Positions 1-9,279 of a stretch of DNA of 64,000 nt are shown one piece after another. This DNA comes from Phytophthora hibernalis (lineage: Eukaryota; Oomycota; Peronosporomycetes; Peronosporales; Peronosporaceae), in contig JAAKBF010000010.1 of the NCBI GenBank assembly GCA_012656075.1, positions 868,001 through 932,000 on the forward strand, in the 5' to 3' direction. Position 1 is the stretch's first letter; every line of letters begins with the position of its first letter. Position numbers and translations under genes: made by a program. The notes under the pieces are model-generated. The model made no database searches. It was given only the letters and a program-made list of their open reading frames with translations, and was not told the origin of the DNA.

Positions 1-940
1 AAAACCCGCTACGTACAGATCAGTGATCTTCGAAGAGCTGATCGAAGAGTTCACAGCTGTGATATAGTTCATGTTGAGATACCTGCCATTGAAAGTAAAG
101 TTGCAATTTGTTAGCTTGGCACGATTGCACGAAATGAAAAGTAGCGCGGCAGCTTCTACCCACGTACAGTGAGGACATCGAAGGTAACGACAGCAGCTCA
201 GTGGGAAACTCGTGCAGCAACGTATTCGCAAGGTTCAGGTAGGTGATCGAGAACGGAAGAAGGTCTCGGACGGTACCAACCTGCCCTTTTAGGTTAATAC
301 ACAGTAGCCAAACCCGCGTCACGTGTGTCACGTGTGTTTGGGAGGTCAGTAAGTCATCTGCGAGGTCCAAGTTCACCACCTTGGACTTCAACGTGGAGTC
401 AAAGTTTGTGCCTCCTGCCAGTACCCTACATTTCCCAACGTTGTAAATCGATAGTTAGTCCCGAACAGCACCACTATCTTCTCTCAATTGATCCTACACT
501 GATTTTGTGGGGGAGGGCAAGTCAAGTGCGCCGATGCGTGTGATGATGTCGTTGCTGACCCAGGCGTAGGAGCTCGTGTTGTCCGGGAGGCTCTCCAGTG
601 TGGCGTCATATGTGGAATCTTCGGCTCTGGCGGCCAGTTCCTCTTCGCTCTGGTACGCGCCGTACGTGACGAAGAAAACGAAGAGCGACAAGTCTGTTGG
701 CTCCTCCCGGTAGATGTTATAGCAAACGTAGTTGCAATCGCCCGCCGCGTCGGCCACGCAGCTGTTGCAGGACGCGCTGTCCGACACGTTGTATGTGAGG
801 CAGGGATGGTACGAATCACACACATCGCCGCAAGACGACGACAGCGTTGAGCTCTGGGTGCCACACGTCTGCGCACTCACCAACACGACTTGCAAAGTGG
901 CAAGCAACAGGAGTGATGCCCACATCGTCTGAGATCCCAT
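1..940 (-). CDS. Secreted/receptor-like leucine-rich repeat protein, partial (3' part off the window)
   Basis: The gene starts at the ATG at 940 and runs off the left edge. The first exon (to about 494) encodes a signal peptide of about 24 residues (MGSQTMWASLLLLATLQ...VSA), then a cysteine-rich segment with SCGDVCDSYHPCLTY and CNSCVADAAGDC, with N-glycosylation sites. A later exon (about 391-180) reads as leucine-rich repeats (SITYLNLANTLL, LPSMSSLYV). A clean intron joins TCACT|GTACGT to GGCAG|GTATC near 63, so the repeat continues as SSLYLNMNYITAVN. The splice between 494 and 391 is needed but I could not fix its donor. A Cys-rich head followed by LRRs is the layout of oomycete receptor-like proteins and LRR tyrosine-kinase-like (TKL) kinases. 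No kinase domain is in view, so that part is inference. Introns inside LRR arrays are usual in such genes. Confidence 0.62.
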
Positions 941-1582
941 GATCGTCGCCTGCTTCACTTTGCGTTCGTTTTGTTCTGCTGCGATTGGATTGTGAAGAAG
1001 GTGGCCCGTGAAGTGTACCCTTGCACTTGCATGTATCCAGAACGACATACTGAAACCATATTTTGCTGTTTGAACAAAACGGCACTTGAAGTTACTTGCA
1101 CACACTGGTATTGTTGTCACTCCTGCCGTGTTGGGTTGTCCATGTAGCATTCCCACTGTGATTCTTTTGCTTAAGTTAGCCATTTTTCTATTATCTAATG
1201 GAATCCCAAGTTCTTGGGGCCCGTGAATGTACAGGCATGACGATCGAGGTGTTGGTGCGCGTAAAGCGCCGAGAGAGGTTTCGATATCAATGTAGTCAAA
1301 ACTAAGGTCATTCGTTGCGTCGCGGTGTTTTGACCCCTCGTGTGGCGCATGCTCGCGAGCATGGTACGTTCTACATGTTTACAAGTACTCAGTCGAGCGC
1401 ACTGCAAATGTTTCATCCTTTCCTTAAAACAAATGTTAGCTTTTAAAAAAGATTATCATTCTTGCCAGGGCAGTAGACGCAGGTAGTCCCAGCGCAGTAA
1501 AAACAATGCAGAAAAGTACTCGCCCCCAAGGAGGTCAAGCGTAACGAATGCGATGTCTGGATTCTGTTGCTTAAGTTTCGTG
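941..1582. other. Intergenic, no gene recognised
   Basis: This is upstream sequence of the LRR gene and the 3' flank of the decayed membrane-protein gene. Open frames here (for example 1195-1416 on the minus strand) are short, low in complexity of evidence and show no motif. I see no RNA gene or clear repeat. Confidence 0.5.
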
Positions 1583-3255
1583 CTATTTTGCTTTGTTGAG
1601 CCATTCAAACTTGAAGGTGTAGTCGGTGCCTATCCAACATTTCATACAGGTTCCAGTTAAGACATGTTTTTCCACCTGGAGGCACTTGTGCGAATTGTAA
1701 TTGAACGTACCAAGGTGAGCAAGAGGTGTTTGCAGTACATGCATAACCCAGAGAATGAGCAATGACTGCACGAGTTTGCCTTCTCTTACCAAGGCAAAAT
1801 AAACCTGGGCACTCAGTGAAAGCTGGAAACGCCAGGACAGAACGAATACTAGCAAAATGAATGACAGCAGCTGCAGAATCCCGTAGAGCATAATACTACG
1901 CATTGTACTAGCAAGCTCAGGTTTGGAGAGGTCTCGCAGATACGAAAAATACTCCCGGCTTATCAGATGATTCCAAACAGCTCCCATATAGATCTCTGCT
2001 TGCACAAATCAAAGATCAGCTTTACTCATCGCTCAAGTTTGTAGTCAACTTACCGTAAAGTATGGGAACGATGACTTCAGTATACTCGATGATCAACAAA
2101 TTTTCGACACGGCGTAGAACGCGGCTTGCTTCACGTACAAAATATTGCTGCTCTTTGGGGGTCAATCGCTGAATCGTTTCTATTGATGCCGTACCATAAA
2201 GCTGGGTTACAAAGCTCGGCGCTCTTAGGACCAACGGTGAGAATGCAAATTTTGTTGCAGATTCTACTGTAGTGCAGTGTTGTTTATCATTTTTCTGCAA
2301 TACCGGCGGCTTTGATGTCATAGTCGGAAAAGCTGCTACGCGAATTCCTTTGAAAATGGTTTGTCAACGCTTGAAGCTATGGCTGGCAAAGGTGTAATAT
2401 GGGCAGGGAATTTGGGCTTATTCTGAAAAGCAACCAACTCTTGGCTTGGCACAGGTACGCATTGGCCAACGTTATGTTGGCAATCTTCCAGCATTCCTTC
2501 AGTTCGAGATGATAGAATAAGTGCTGCAACGTTAGCATATCTCCACGCCTCACCGATGAACTCATTTTTGTGTTTAATTCGTCGATTTGTCCCATTACAT
2601 TACGTAGCGCAGCGCTGGAGCTCAGAAAATCAGTGATCATTAAATGATACTTCGAAGTATCAAATCTTGATGTTGCATTGCGCATACAACCCAAAACAAA
2701 GAGTGTCGTTAAAGACTTCCACATTGATACCGGTAGGCTGGCTGCAGGTCGGAAATAAAGCAGGTAACTCGATACACAAGCACCTTCTCTATGAGCTTAA
2801 TAGCTGGAAGCACCAATAATGTCAGTGTGATCTGAGTATGTGAGTGCTTTTTCGCCACCAGAAACGCGTAGTAGAAGAGTGGGTACCCGATGGCTAGGCT
2901 GGATGATGCATAATATGCATCATATATTAAATGGCAAGCGCTAGCTTCATGAGCTGAGCAAGAACGAACAAGCTCGAGCGGCACGCTGGTCCAATGTATC
3001 CACAACGCAATCACAATAAAAGTTATCCATGGCGTGTCAAGAATGAGATTTGAAAGCGGAACAGGGAACCCGAGCGTTGAGGCTATGACGAAATGCGCAG
3101 TAGTGCGCGCCCCTGATATGAGCGCCGAAACAGGAACGAGTACCATGAAACGTTGCGGCAGAGCTGGAACACAGTGCAGCACCACCATGAAACATGCGTA
3201 CGTGTAGCACGCTTGTACGAACCACGAACGTATCCAGAAAACACCGTTTCTGCTG
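1583..3255 (-). pseudogene. Decayed multi-pass transmembrane protein gene (oomycete family)
   Basis: Four minus-strand open frames follow one another and read as one protein: a hydrophobic N-terminal part (3255-2709) with FPVPLSNLILDTPWITFIV and several membrane spans; a middle part (2724-2377); EYTEVIVPILY ending at 2054; and a C-terminal part with further spans (1995-1583). The last junction is a genuine 58-nt intron: TTTACG|GTAAGT to GCAG|AGATC gives PILYEIYMGAVWNHLISREY. The joins near 2740-2710 and 2385-2320 have no convincing splice sites and instead need two frame switches each: LQPAYR to INVEVFNDTL to FVLGCMRNATSR, and LPILHLCQ to IASSVDKPFSKEF to VAAFPTMTSK. The PILYxxY...REYxxYLR pattern resembles a large oomycete family of polytopic membrane proteins of unknown role, as I remember it. 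Given the homopolymer errors elsewhere in the window, some breaks may be artefacts, so 'pseudogene' is provisional. Confidence 0.5.
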
Positions 3256-3757
3256 AAGGTGGGCTAACGGCAAAACCTCGGACAGCAGCGCTGTTGCGAG
3301 ACAAGGAATTGGCGTCTAAAACCATCCCCACCACACGTAGACAGGATAAACGCGGTGAGTGATTCCCCTGAATGAGCGTGCAGATGCAATAGTCGCGTTG
3401 TCGAGAAGGATCCTGTGTGGCCCACGTCCACGCCATCAACAGTTTGTCTCAACATTCACAGACCCAACTTCCCGCCCGTTCCCTTTCGGTAGACCCCAGC
3501 TAATTTTTGGGAGTATTTCTGGGTCTGCAGTTTATCCTCCAGTCCTGTAAAAGAGAAAACAAAATTGCACACATCCAAAACTAATGCTTGAAGTTGTTTG
3601 ATTGGGCAAGTCATGCGATGTCATAGGTTGAAACTATCCCACAATTCAGGTAATATGTGTTCAGCTGGTGTGGCACTCAGCGCCGCCTGTCATCTCGACG
3701 TTCACCGCCAACAAGCTCCGCAGTTGCACCCATCTCTAGTTTTTAGCGCCCGCCAAG
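3256..3757. other. Intergenic, no gene recognised
   Basis: The stretch holds the possible extreme 5' end of the decayed membrane-protein gene and the upstream region and 5' leader of the TOM6-like gene. Short frames on both strands (3264-3455 minus, 3359-3550 plus) have no recognisable features. Confidence 0.4.
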
Positions 3758-3895
3758 ATGTTCATGCTCAAGAAGAAGAAACCGCAGGTGGACACCAGCA
3801 AGCAACTGAAGGCTGTGGCCTGGGACCTGTCCAAGATCGCACTGGTCTTCGTGGGCATCCGCGCTGCCTCCGTGTTCCTCAACCAGGAGAGCTAA
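3758..3895 (+). CDS. TOM6-like small mitochondrial outer-membrane translocase subunit (45 aa)
   Basis: A very short ORF begins with ATG at 3758 and encodes 45 residues: MFMLKKKKPQVD, then an amphipathic stretch (KQLKAVAWDLSKIALVF), then VGIRAASVFL as part of a single C-terminal membrane span. Plant TOM6 proteins have the same order and size class: MFM, a basic head, LKQLK, then a hydrophobic segment with a V(V/I)RAAPYVL-like end. TOM6 is a tail-anchored stabiliser of the TOM40 pore in the mitochondrial outer membrane. The match is short, so the identity is an inference from pattern. The codon choice is GC-rich and regular like the neighbouring housekeeping genes. The larger frame through this stretch (3598-3906) is a shadow. 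Confidence 0.5.
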   Translation: MFMLKKKKPQVDTSKQLKAVAWDLSKIALVFVGIRAASVFLNQES

Positions 3896-4163
3896 ACGGC
3901 TTCTGACAGCGAGAAAAGCCTGGACGCCTCATTAGACTGCAGTTACACAAGCAAAAAGTGACGGCCGCTGCGAAACAGGGAGCGACGGTTAATATGTGAA
4001 CAAGACGACGCAAGTGCACTATCACAAAGGCTTTTCGCTGCAGTAAAGACCCGATGTGGGGTTCATACACCCTAAACGACAACTGATAATAAGGGGCTCT
4101 TCGTGGTATGCATGCATATATTCAGTCGTGGAGGCTCTCGGCTCCAGGCAATCTTCTATCGGT

Positions 4164-5367
4164 CTACTCTTCCTGTTCTTCCTCCTCTTCTTCCTCCTCG
4201 GCCATTTCCTCGTCCTCGTCCATCTGTGTGAACGACTCTAATGCGATGTTGCACTTCTCAGCGAGCACACCAAGAGCTTCCGGCAGCAGCTCTTCGGCCT
4301 TCATCATGCCCACAGACTCAATGCTAAAGATGAAGTGGTCACTCTGACGTCCCAGACGAATCTTCTCGTTCCAACCAGGCTCACGGATGCAGTTCCGGCA
4401 CATGGTACATGAACGTTCGTCCTTCACTACGGCTGTAGGGACCCCGCCAATGTCTTCAATGTCGAACAGGCCCATCTGACAGTCCTCTACGAGGTGCTTA
4501 GCATCGGCGCCTTCGACCTTCTCCGTGAATTCCACCTTGGGCATCAAGCGATACGATGCCGTAGCCACGGGGAGAACTTGGCGTGATCCTTGCCCACGCC
4601 CTTGCGGCAGTGAGCCTCCAGTGCGATGCTCTGACCCGGTCGCAGCTTCGCAATCAGAATGTCTTCGTGCACCGGTCGAATCGAGCCAAAACGCTCCTCC
4701 TGGTTGCCCTGCGGCACCCATTCGAGGTCACGCGAGTATACTGGGGTGGCAGCAACAGATTACAGGGAAGATGGCAAGCAGCAAACGTCAGCAAAATGAT
4801 CGACTTGTTCGCTAAGGCTGCTGAAAATATGAAACGTACCAGAAGAGTGAATCGCCTTGGTCGGGTCCTTCGGGTGCTCGGGGTCGAATTTGCAGGTAAT
4901 GTCAAGCTTGAAGACGATGGTGTTCTCGTCGGTAGCCTCCGCCTCTTCGTTGTCCGGGAAGGCCTGGAACTCACGTGGGTCCACGTTCAGCGGAACGAGA
5001 CCTAGGCGGTGGGCCAGCACTTCGTCCTGGATGATGGACGAGTTGTTCCAGATGTACACGTGCTCGATGGCCATTGTGGGCACCTCGGACAGCAGGATGC
5101 GTCGCAGTGCGTTGGCGATGGCAGCATCCACACCGATGAGGTCGAACACGATCTCTTCGTCCGTAAGGCTCTGGATTTTGACCTTCACCTGGCGCTTGGA
5201 CTGCTCCACAAAGCTGTAGCTGCTCTCACTCTCCACATCGGGCTGATCGACAAACACAAACGGTCAGACTTCGTTGACACAACACGGCACGGTACGATGG
5301 AAGGCGAGTTTCGTACCTGGTGCGGCGCGTCCTGGCCCACGCGAATAACCTTAGAAGTCTTGACCAT
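4164..5367 (-). CDS. RPAC1: RNA polymerases I and III subunit AC40/RPAC1 (one-base frame break)
   Basis: This encodes the alpha-like assembly subunit shared by RNA polymerases I and III, which pairs with AC19 in the nucleus. Three exons fit well: 5367-5317 (MVKTSKVIRVGQDAPHQ), 5242-4840 and 4740-4164, with introns CAG|GTACGA..ATCAG and G|GTACGT..CCCAG. Family marks are the alpha-motif region FDLIGVDAAIANALRRIL, then SEVPTMAIEHVYIWNN, LAHRLGLVPLNVDP, the Cys cluster CTMCRNC and SDHFIFSIES, ending in an acidic tail of mostly Glu. At 4569-4572 the coding strand reads CCCC where one more base is needed to go from HAKFSP to VATASYRLMPKVEF. With it the product is 343 aa, normal for AC40. The alternative, RPB3 of Pol II, fits less well. 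The break is probably an assembly error. Confidence 0.9.
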
Positions 5368-5882
5368 GCTATCTGTCTCTGCGGGTGGCGATTATCCAGC
5401 GACGGACCAATTGACACGGCGGCGAACAGACACAAAGCCGAAGCGAGCACCAGCCATTCGAAAGCATCAGATAGTCTGCGATTGGCTGAAACTGAATTTA
5501 TGTTTGTGCACATCAAACGGTGCCAATCAAAAAGACACATGCTGGTGGTGCGGTCGCAGGCTGCAGCCTGCGCTGGCAAGCAAAAGCACGCACTCCGACT
5601 TTCGTTTCTGTGTATTTTTTCAAGTTTTTCAAGTCCTGTCTGAATGGACCCACACGCCACTCGCTCCTTTATTTACTGTCTCGACGGTCGGTCACTCCAT
5701 TGCGTCATGCGCGCTGCCTGCTTGTCTTTCTCCCAGGGAGAAGAGCAAGAGAAGCTGCTCAAACGCTCCTTCGTCTGGGGCGAGCTACAATCCGAAGCAG
5801 TAAAGTCCCTGACGCCTTCCCTGATCTCTCCATTGCGTCAACCAACTCTTCGCGCCACGTGCGTCGGTCAGTGTCTCCAGCC
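5368..5882. other. Intergenic: AC40 upstream region and cytochrome c1 3' flank
   Basis: No gene is recognised. The stretch separates two minus-strand genes. Long plus-strand frames that cross it (5009-5803 and 5520-6203) are antisense shadows of AC40 and cytochrome c1. A T-rich run with a direct repeat of TTTTTCAAG lies near 5615-5632. Confidence 0.5.
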
Positions 5883-6864
5883 TTACTTGGTGTAGGTGAT
5901 TTTACGGGTCTTGAGTGGCGCCCATTTCAGGCGCTTGTAGTAGCCCGTCAGAAAGCACAGCCCCAGCAGAGCGATAGCCGTCTGCATGCCCTGCTTCTTC
6001 CGCACATCGTGCTCAGGCTCGGCGGCCCACGCGAGGAAGACCGACACATCCTTGGCCATCTGCGAGGTCGTGCACGGCGTGCCATCCTCGTAATCGACCT
6101 GGCCGTCCTGCAGCTGACGCTCCATTGCAATGGCGCCGCCACCGAAGTACGGGTTATAGTACAGACCCTCCAGCAGCTCCATGCCCTCAGGGGGTCCACG
6201 TAGCCCGTCAGCAAGGCGAACAAGTAGTCGGCGCCGGCGTGGCGAGACTTGGCCATCAGCGAAAGATCAGGCGGGATGGCGCCGTTGTTGGCGGCGGCAG
6301 CGGCCTCATCGTTCGGGTACGGGCGAGGAAGCGGGTCCGACAGCTTACCAGGGCGCTCGAACATCTCGCCCTCGTCATTGGGACCGTCAACGACATCAAT
6401 GTCGGCCGCAATCTCCTTGAGCTCAGCCTCCGTGTGGGTAACGCCAATCAGGTTACGGAAGCAGATGCGGTCCAGGCTGTGGCACGACGCACACACCTCG
6501 CGGTACACCTGGTATCCACGACGCACGCTGGCGTAGTCGAACGAGGACAGCGGACCCTGGTGGTCGAAACCGTAGTTCAGCGCCTCGATCTGGTCGCTGC
6601 TGAAGGTCGTGACGCCCGTCAGCACCGATCCGCCCAGCAGAGCGCCAGCACCCACCTGCACAGCACAAATTCAATAGTAGAGCCAATAGTCGGAGTTAGA
6701 TATTTGGGCAATTATGATTTTGGTGGTCAGTCGCCCGCTCCCTAGTGACGATGGCGCCGACAGCAGCGGCATCTGGCTGTGCTGCATCTAGCACACGGAA
6801 GGGGCAGGTGGCATTGGCTACGGACCTTGGCGGCGCGTTGCAGCAACTTGGCGCGGTTCATCAT
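5883..6864 (-). CDS. CYC1: Cytochrome c1, haem protein of respiratory complex III (one-base frame break)
   Basis: Cytochrome c1 carries electrons from the Rieske protein to cytochrome c in the mitochondrial inner membrane. The main exon (6655-5883) shows the haem site VCASCH, the family stretch GPNDEGEMFERPGKLSD, NNGAIPPDLS, LLTGYVDP, the axial-Met region YYNPYFGGGAIAM, and a C-terminal membrane anchor with a basic tail (GYYKRLKWAPLKTRK). At 6190-6194 the coding strand has five C where six keep the frame (GYVDP to PEGMELLEG). The N-terminus probably starts at the ATG pair at 6864 (MMNRAKLLQRAAK, a presequence-like stretch) and is joined across an intron ending GTGCAG at 6656. The donor (perhaps AAG|GTCCGT at 6825) is not certain, so the presequence length is open. 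The frame break is likely an assembly error. Confidence 0.88.
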
Positions 6865-7211
6865 CGTGCTCAGCTAACTCTGACGTCGCTCGGGAGCTTC
6901 CGTGTCTTGTGTGCGTGTGAGGCGGCTGGACGGAGTCCCCCAGCCGCACATCGACTCGAAGGCCGTGCTCTATTTAACCTCGGGCGAAAAACCTCGGATT
7001 TTTGGTTGTTGGGACGTCGCCCCTCCTGAAATGATGTTTGACTATCACCATATCAAGACAGGTCATCTCTCCCATGTGGTCCACACACCATTTTGGTGGT
7101 CCGAGGATAAAAACTGACCGCCTACGGTACCTGCGTGCGGCTTTTTGCGCCTTCCCTGCCGAATCCGTTCAATCAGATTTGACGGACCCTTCGTGCATTC
7201 CACAGCGAAAA
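6865..7211. promoter_or_regulatory. Shared divergent upstream region of cytochrome c1 and kish
   Basis: The 347-nt gap lies between two head-to-head genes and must hold both promoters. No coding potential is visible. An initiator-like CCATTTT lies on the plus strand at 7088. Confidence 0.45.
7088..7094 (+). promoter_or_regulatory. Oomycete initiator-like motif for kish
   Basis: CCATTTT fits the oomycete Inr core YCAYTYY and lies 118 nt upstream of the kish ATG. A seven-base match is weak evidence alone. Confidence 0.3.
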
Positions 7212-7540
7212 ATGGTAAGGCGCTGCGTTTGGGAGGATCTGAGCCGATTCGGATGGCTCTTAATTGAAGATGACTGACACGCGTGGATCTGTTCTCTGTG
7301 GCACTGTAGTCGGCGCTCTTCAGCCTCCAGGGGCTGCTCACGGTCATCCTGCTCTTCATCTGCACCTGCACCTACATCAAGATGAAGTTCCCCAAGCTCT
7401 TCGACCGCGGCCAGCTGCCGGGCAAACACGAAGGGCTCGGTGGCCTCTGTTGGAAGGCCTCGCGCATCGGAGAACGCAAGAGCCAATACGTGGCCGGTGC
7501 GCTTGCCGTTATGGCCGTGCACACACTTTTCTTCTCGTAA
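7212..7540 (+). CDS. Protein kish (TMEM167 family), Golgi secretory-pathway membrane protein
   Basis: The predicted product is 77 aa, the normal size for kish/TMEM167, a small two-span protein of the early Golgi needed for constitutive secretion. The coding sequence is split in an extreme way. Exon 1 contributes only the ATG (7212-7214), followed at once by GTAAGG. The 95-nt intron ends CTGTAG at 7309, and exon 2 (7310-7540) starts SALFSLQGLLTVILLFICTC. Family marks are SLLTVILL-like first span, CTCTYI, LGGLCWKASRIGERKS and a second hydrophobic span (YVAGALAVMAVHTLFF). Without the intron the frame has no upstream ATG and hits stops, so this structure is the only one that fits. It is divergently paired with cytochrome c1. 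Confidence 0.87.
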
Positions 7541-8023
7541 GCTTAGGTCCATGGCCCCGCATGGGATGAATCATTCGTCATGCGAAGCAACGGTGTCTCG
7601 ACTGCCACGGGCTTATGATGTAGCGTCAAGCAGACCTGTCAATAATTCAATGATAAATGGGACGTGACATGGCATCTGAAGGCTTTAAACTTAAACGGCG
7701 GGAGTGGAGCATGGAGAACAAACGATTCGTGACTGCTACATGTAGAATACTTGAAGTAGATAAGGAGTTGCAGAGATTTCATCATTGCAGATACAGTAGC
7801 TAGGTAAATTCGTGCTTACGTGTCTCAATTCTTCATCACCTTACGCAAGCACATTCTAAAGAGTGTGCGGAACTGATTACATTCTCCTCCGACCGCCGGG
7901 CTTCTCTTGGCACCGTCGGGCGCACATGATGCAAGTCCTCCTCCAGCTGAGCTCAGTTGGAGCGAAGCCTCGAGTAAAATAGTAACTCAGTCACCGAAGT
8001 CTTCAGACTGACAAGAAGCATAC
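7541..8023. other. Convergent intergenic region, no gene recognised
   Basis: This is the 3' flank shared by kish (plus) and the first phosphate carrier (minus). It is AT-richer than its surroundings, with no frame, repeat or RNA structure that I can support. Confidence 0.5.
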
Positions 8024-9059
8024 TTAGTTCTTCTTGGGGCAGCGCCACCGGACGTGCCCATGCCCATGGCCGACTTGAACGTGTCGTAGATCCACCACTG
8101 CGCACCCGTCAGCGTACCGATCATAAGGATACGCGTGCCCAGGCCCTTGGTGGCCAGGTTGACCAGCCCGGTCTCGCTGGCGATCTGGCCGAAGCCCTTG
8201 CCCTTGTTCTCGGCCTTGCCCATGAGCGACACAACCGAGTCGGCGGGGTGCGACACAATGGCGCAGATGACACCAGCCAGGTAACCCGAGGCGAAAGTGA
8301 CGCCGAGCTGCGTGCTCTTGGGGTACGAGCTCTTGGGCTCCGTGAAAACGTGCGTGTAGAAAGCCTCCACCACCTTCTCAAAGAAGAAGAACTTGGCCAT
8401 CGTGTACGGGATCTGACGCGACCACAGAGGCACGAGCGAGCCGAACGGGAAGCGGGTCTCAGCCGAGTTGGCCTTCATAGCGGCAACAGCGGCGCCAAGC
8501 TCAACGGGAATGTGCCAGCAGGCGACGTTTGTACCTTCACCTTGACCATCTCCATGGGGCAGAGGGCCATGTCGGCGAAGAACTCGGCCGAGGCCGAACC
8601 AGCCAGGTAGATGGCGCCACGGTACTTGTAGGCGTTCTCCTCGCCAGCCATCGTCGAGTACGTGTCCTTGAAGAACTCGTAGAAGCCGAACTTGCACATA
8701 CCCTGCATCGAGTAACCGATGGCAGTGGGGGCCCAGCCCTTGAACAGAGCGCTGGCGCCCTCCTCCGAGGCGATGGTCTTGATGCCAGGCAGCAGGCCGT
8801 TGTACTTGGCCGGGTTCACCTGCATGTTGCACTTGACCACATCCAGCGGGGTGATGCCCGTGTGCGTGAGGCCGCAGGACAGGATGCCGCCGATCATGCA
8901 CTTGCCGTAGTAGGCGTTGTCGTGGATCGGGTTGTGCGAGAGGCGAGCGTCCCACTTAGCGGCCGAGGTGGCCAGGACCGACGTCGGGCGGGCCTTTGGG
9001 GCGGCGACCGAGGGCACGGCCGGGTTCAGCGACGAGATGAGAGGGAAGAAGGCGCTCAT
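8024..9059 (-). CDS. Mitochondrial phosphate carrier, copy A (two one-base frame breaks)
   Basis: This SLC25A3-type carrier imports phosphate with protons across the mitochondrial inner membrane for ATP synthesis. The start is ATG 9059 (MSAFFPLISSLNPAV). Three carrier repeats are seen: THTGITPLDVVKCNMQVNP, ALCPMEMVKVKVQTSP and IVSHPADSVVSLMGK, each with a P-x-[DE]-x-[VM][VK] signature. Two homopolymers break the frame: three C (coding strand) at 8506-8508 after AGTFP, and four C at 8036-8039 in the tail. Adding one base at each gives the 345-aa length of copy B and a proper end, AAPKKN then stop at 8024. Without them a run-on tail appears. It is a tandem, same-strand duplicate of the gene at 9280-10317, very similar through the carrier domain but different at both termini. 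Confidence 0.88.
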
Positions 9060-9279
9060 GGCAAAGTGGCTGCTGGGAGGTCGACGGGTGGATGGCGAAT
9101 GACGCAAAATCGGGAGGCGGCCGTGAGATCTGAGGCTGAGGAGACGGGAGTTTAAAACAACGTTTTATTTGAAGGGGTTGTGAAGTATCGCTGAAGTAAC
9201 GAGCCCATCATCACCGCACAAGTGTCCACTTTAAGTGTCCATCTATCACTAACAAAAGCAGGCGCTGCGTTAACTGTTT
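9060..9279. other. Spacer between tandem phosphate carriers
   Basis: The 220-nt spacer must hold the copy A promoter and the copy B 3' untranslated region. The opening end next to the copy A start is GC-rich, and the rest is AT-richer. No further feature is seen. Confidence 0.4.

Noticed and set aside
3598..3906. 102-codon plus-strand frame around the TOM6-like gene
   Set aside because: It is in another frame, with no motif; the 45-codon frame inside it has the hydrophobic span and family-like start.
4569..4572. Programmed ribosomal frameshifting in AC40 and the other broken genes
   Set aside because: Breaks occur in many unrelated genes at plain homopolymers without a shared slippery site or downstream structure.
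5009..6203. Long plus-strand frames across AC40 and cytochrome c1
   Set aside because: They are antisense to clearly recognised genes in GC-rich coding DNA and show no domain.
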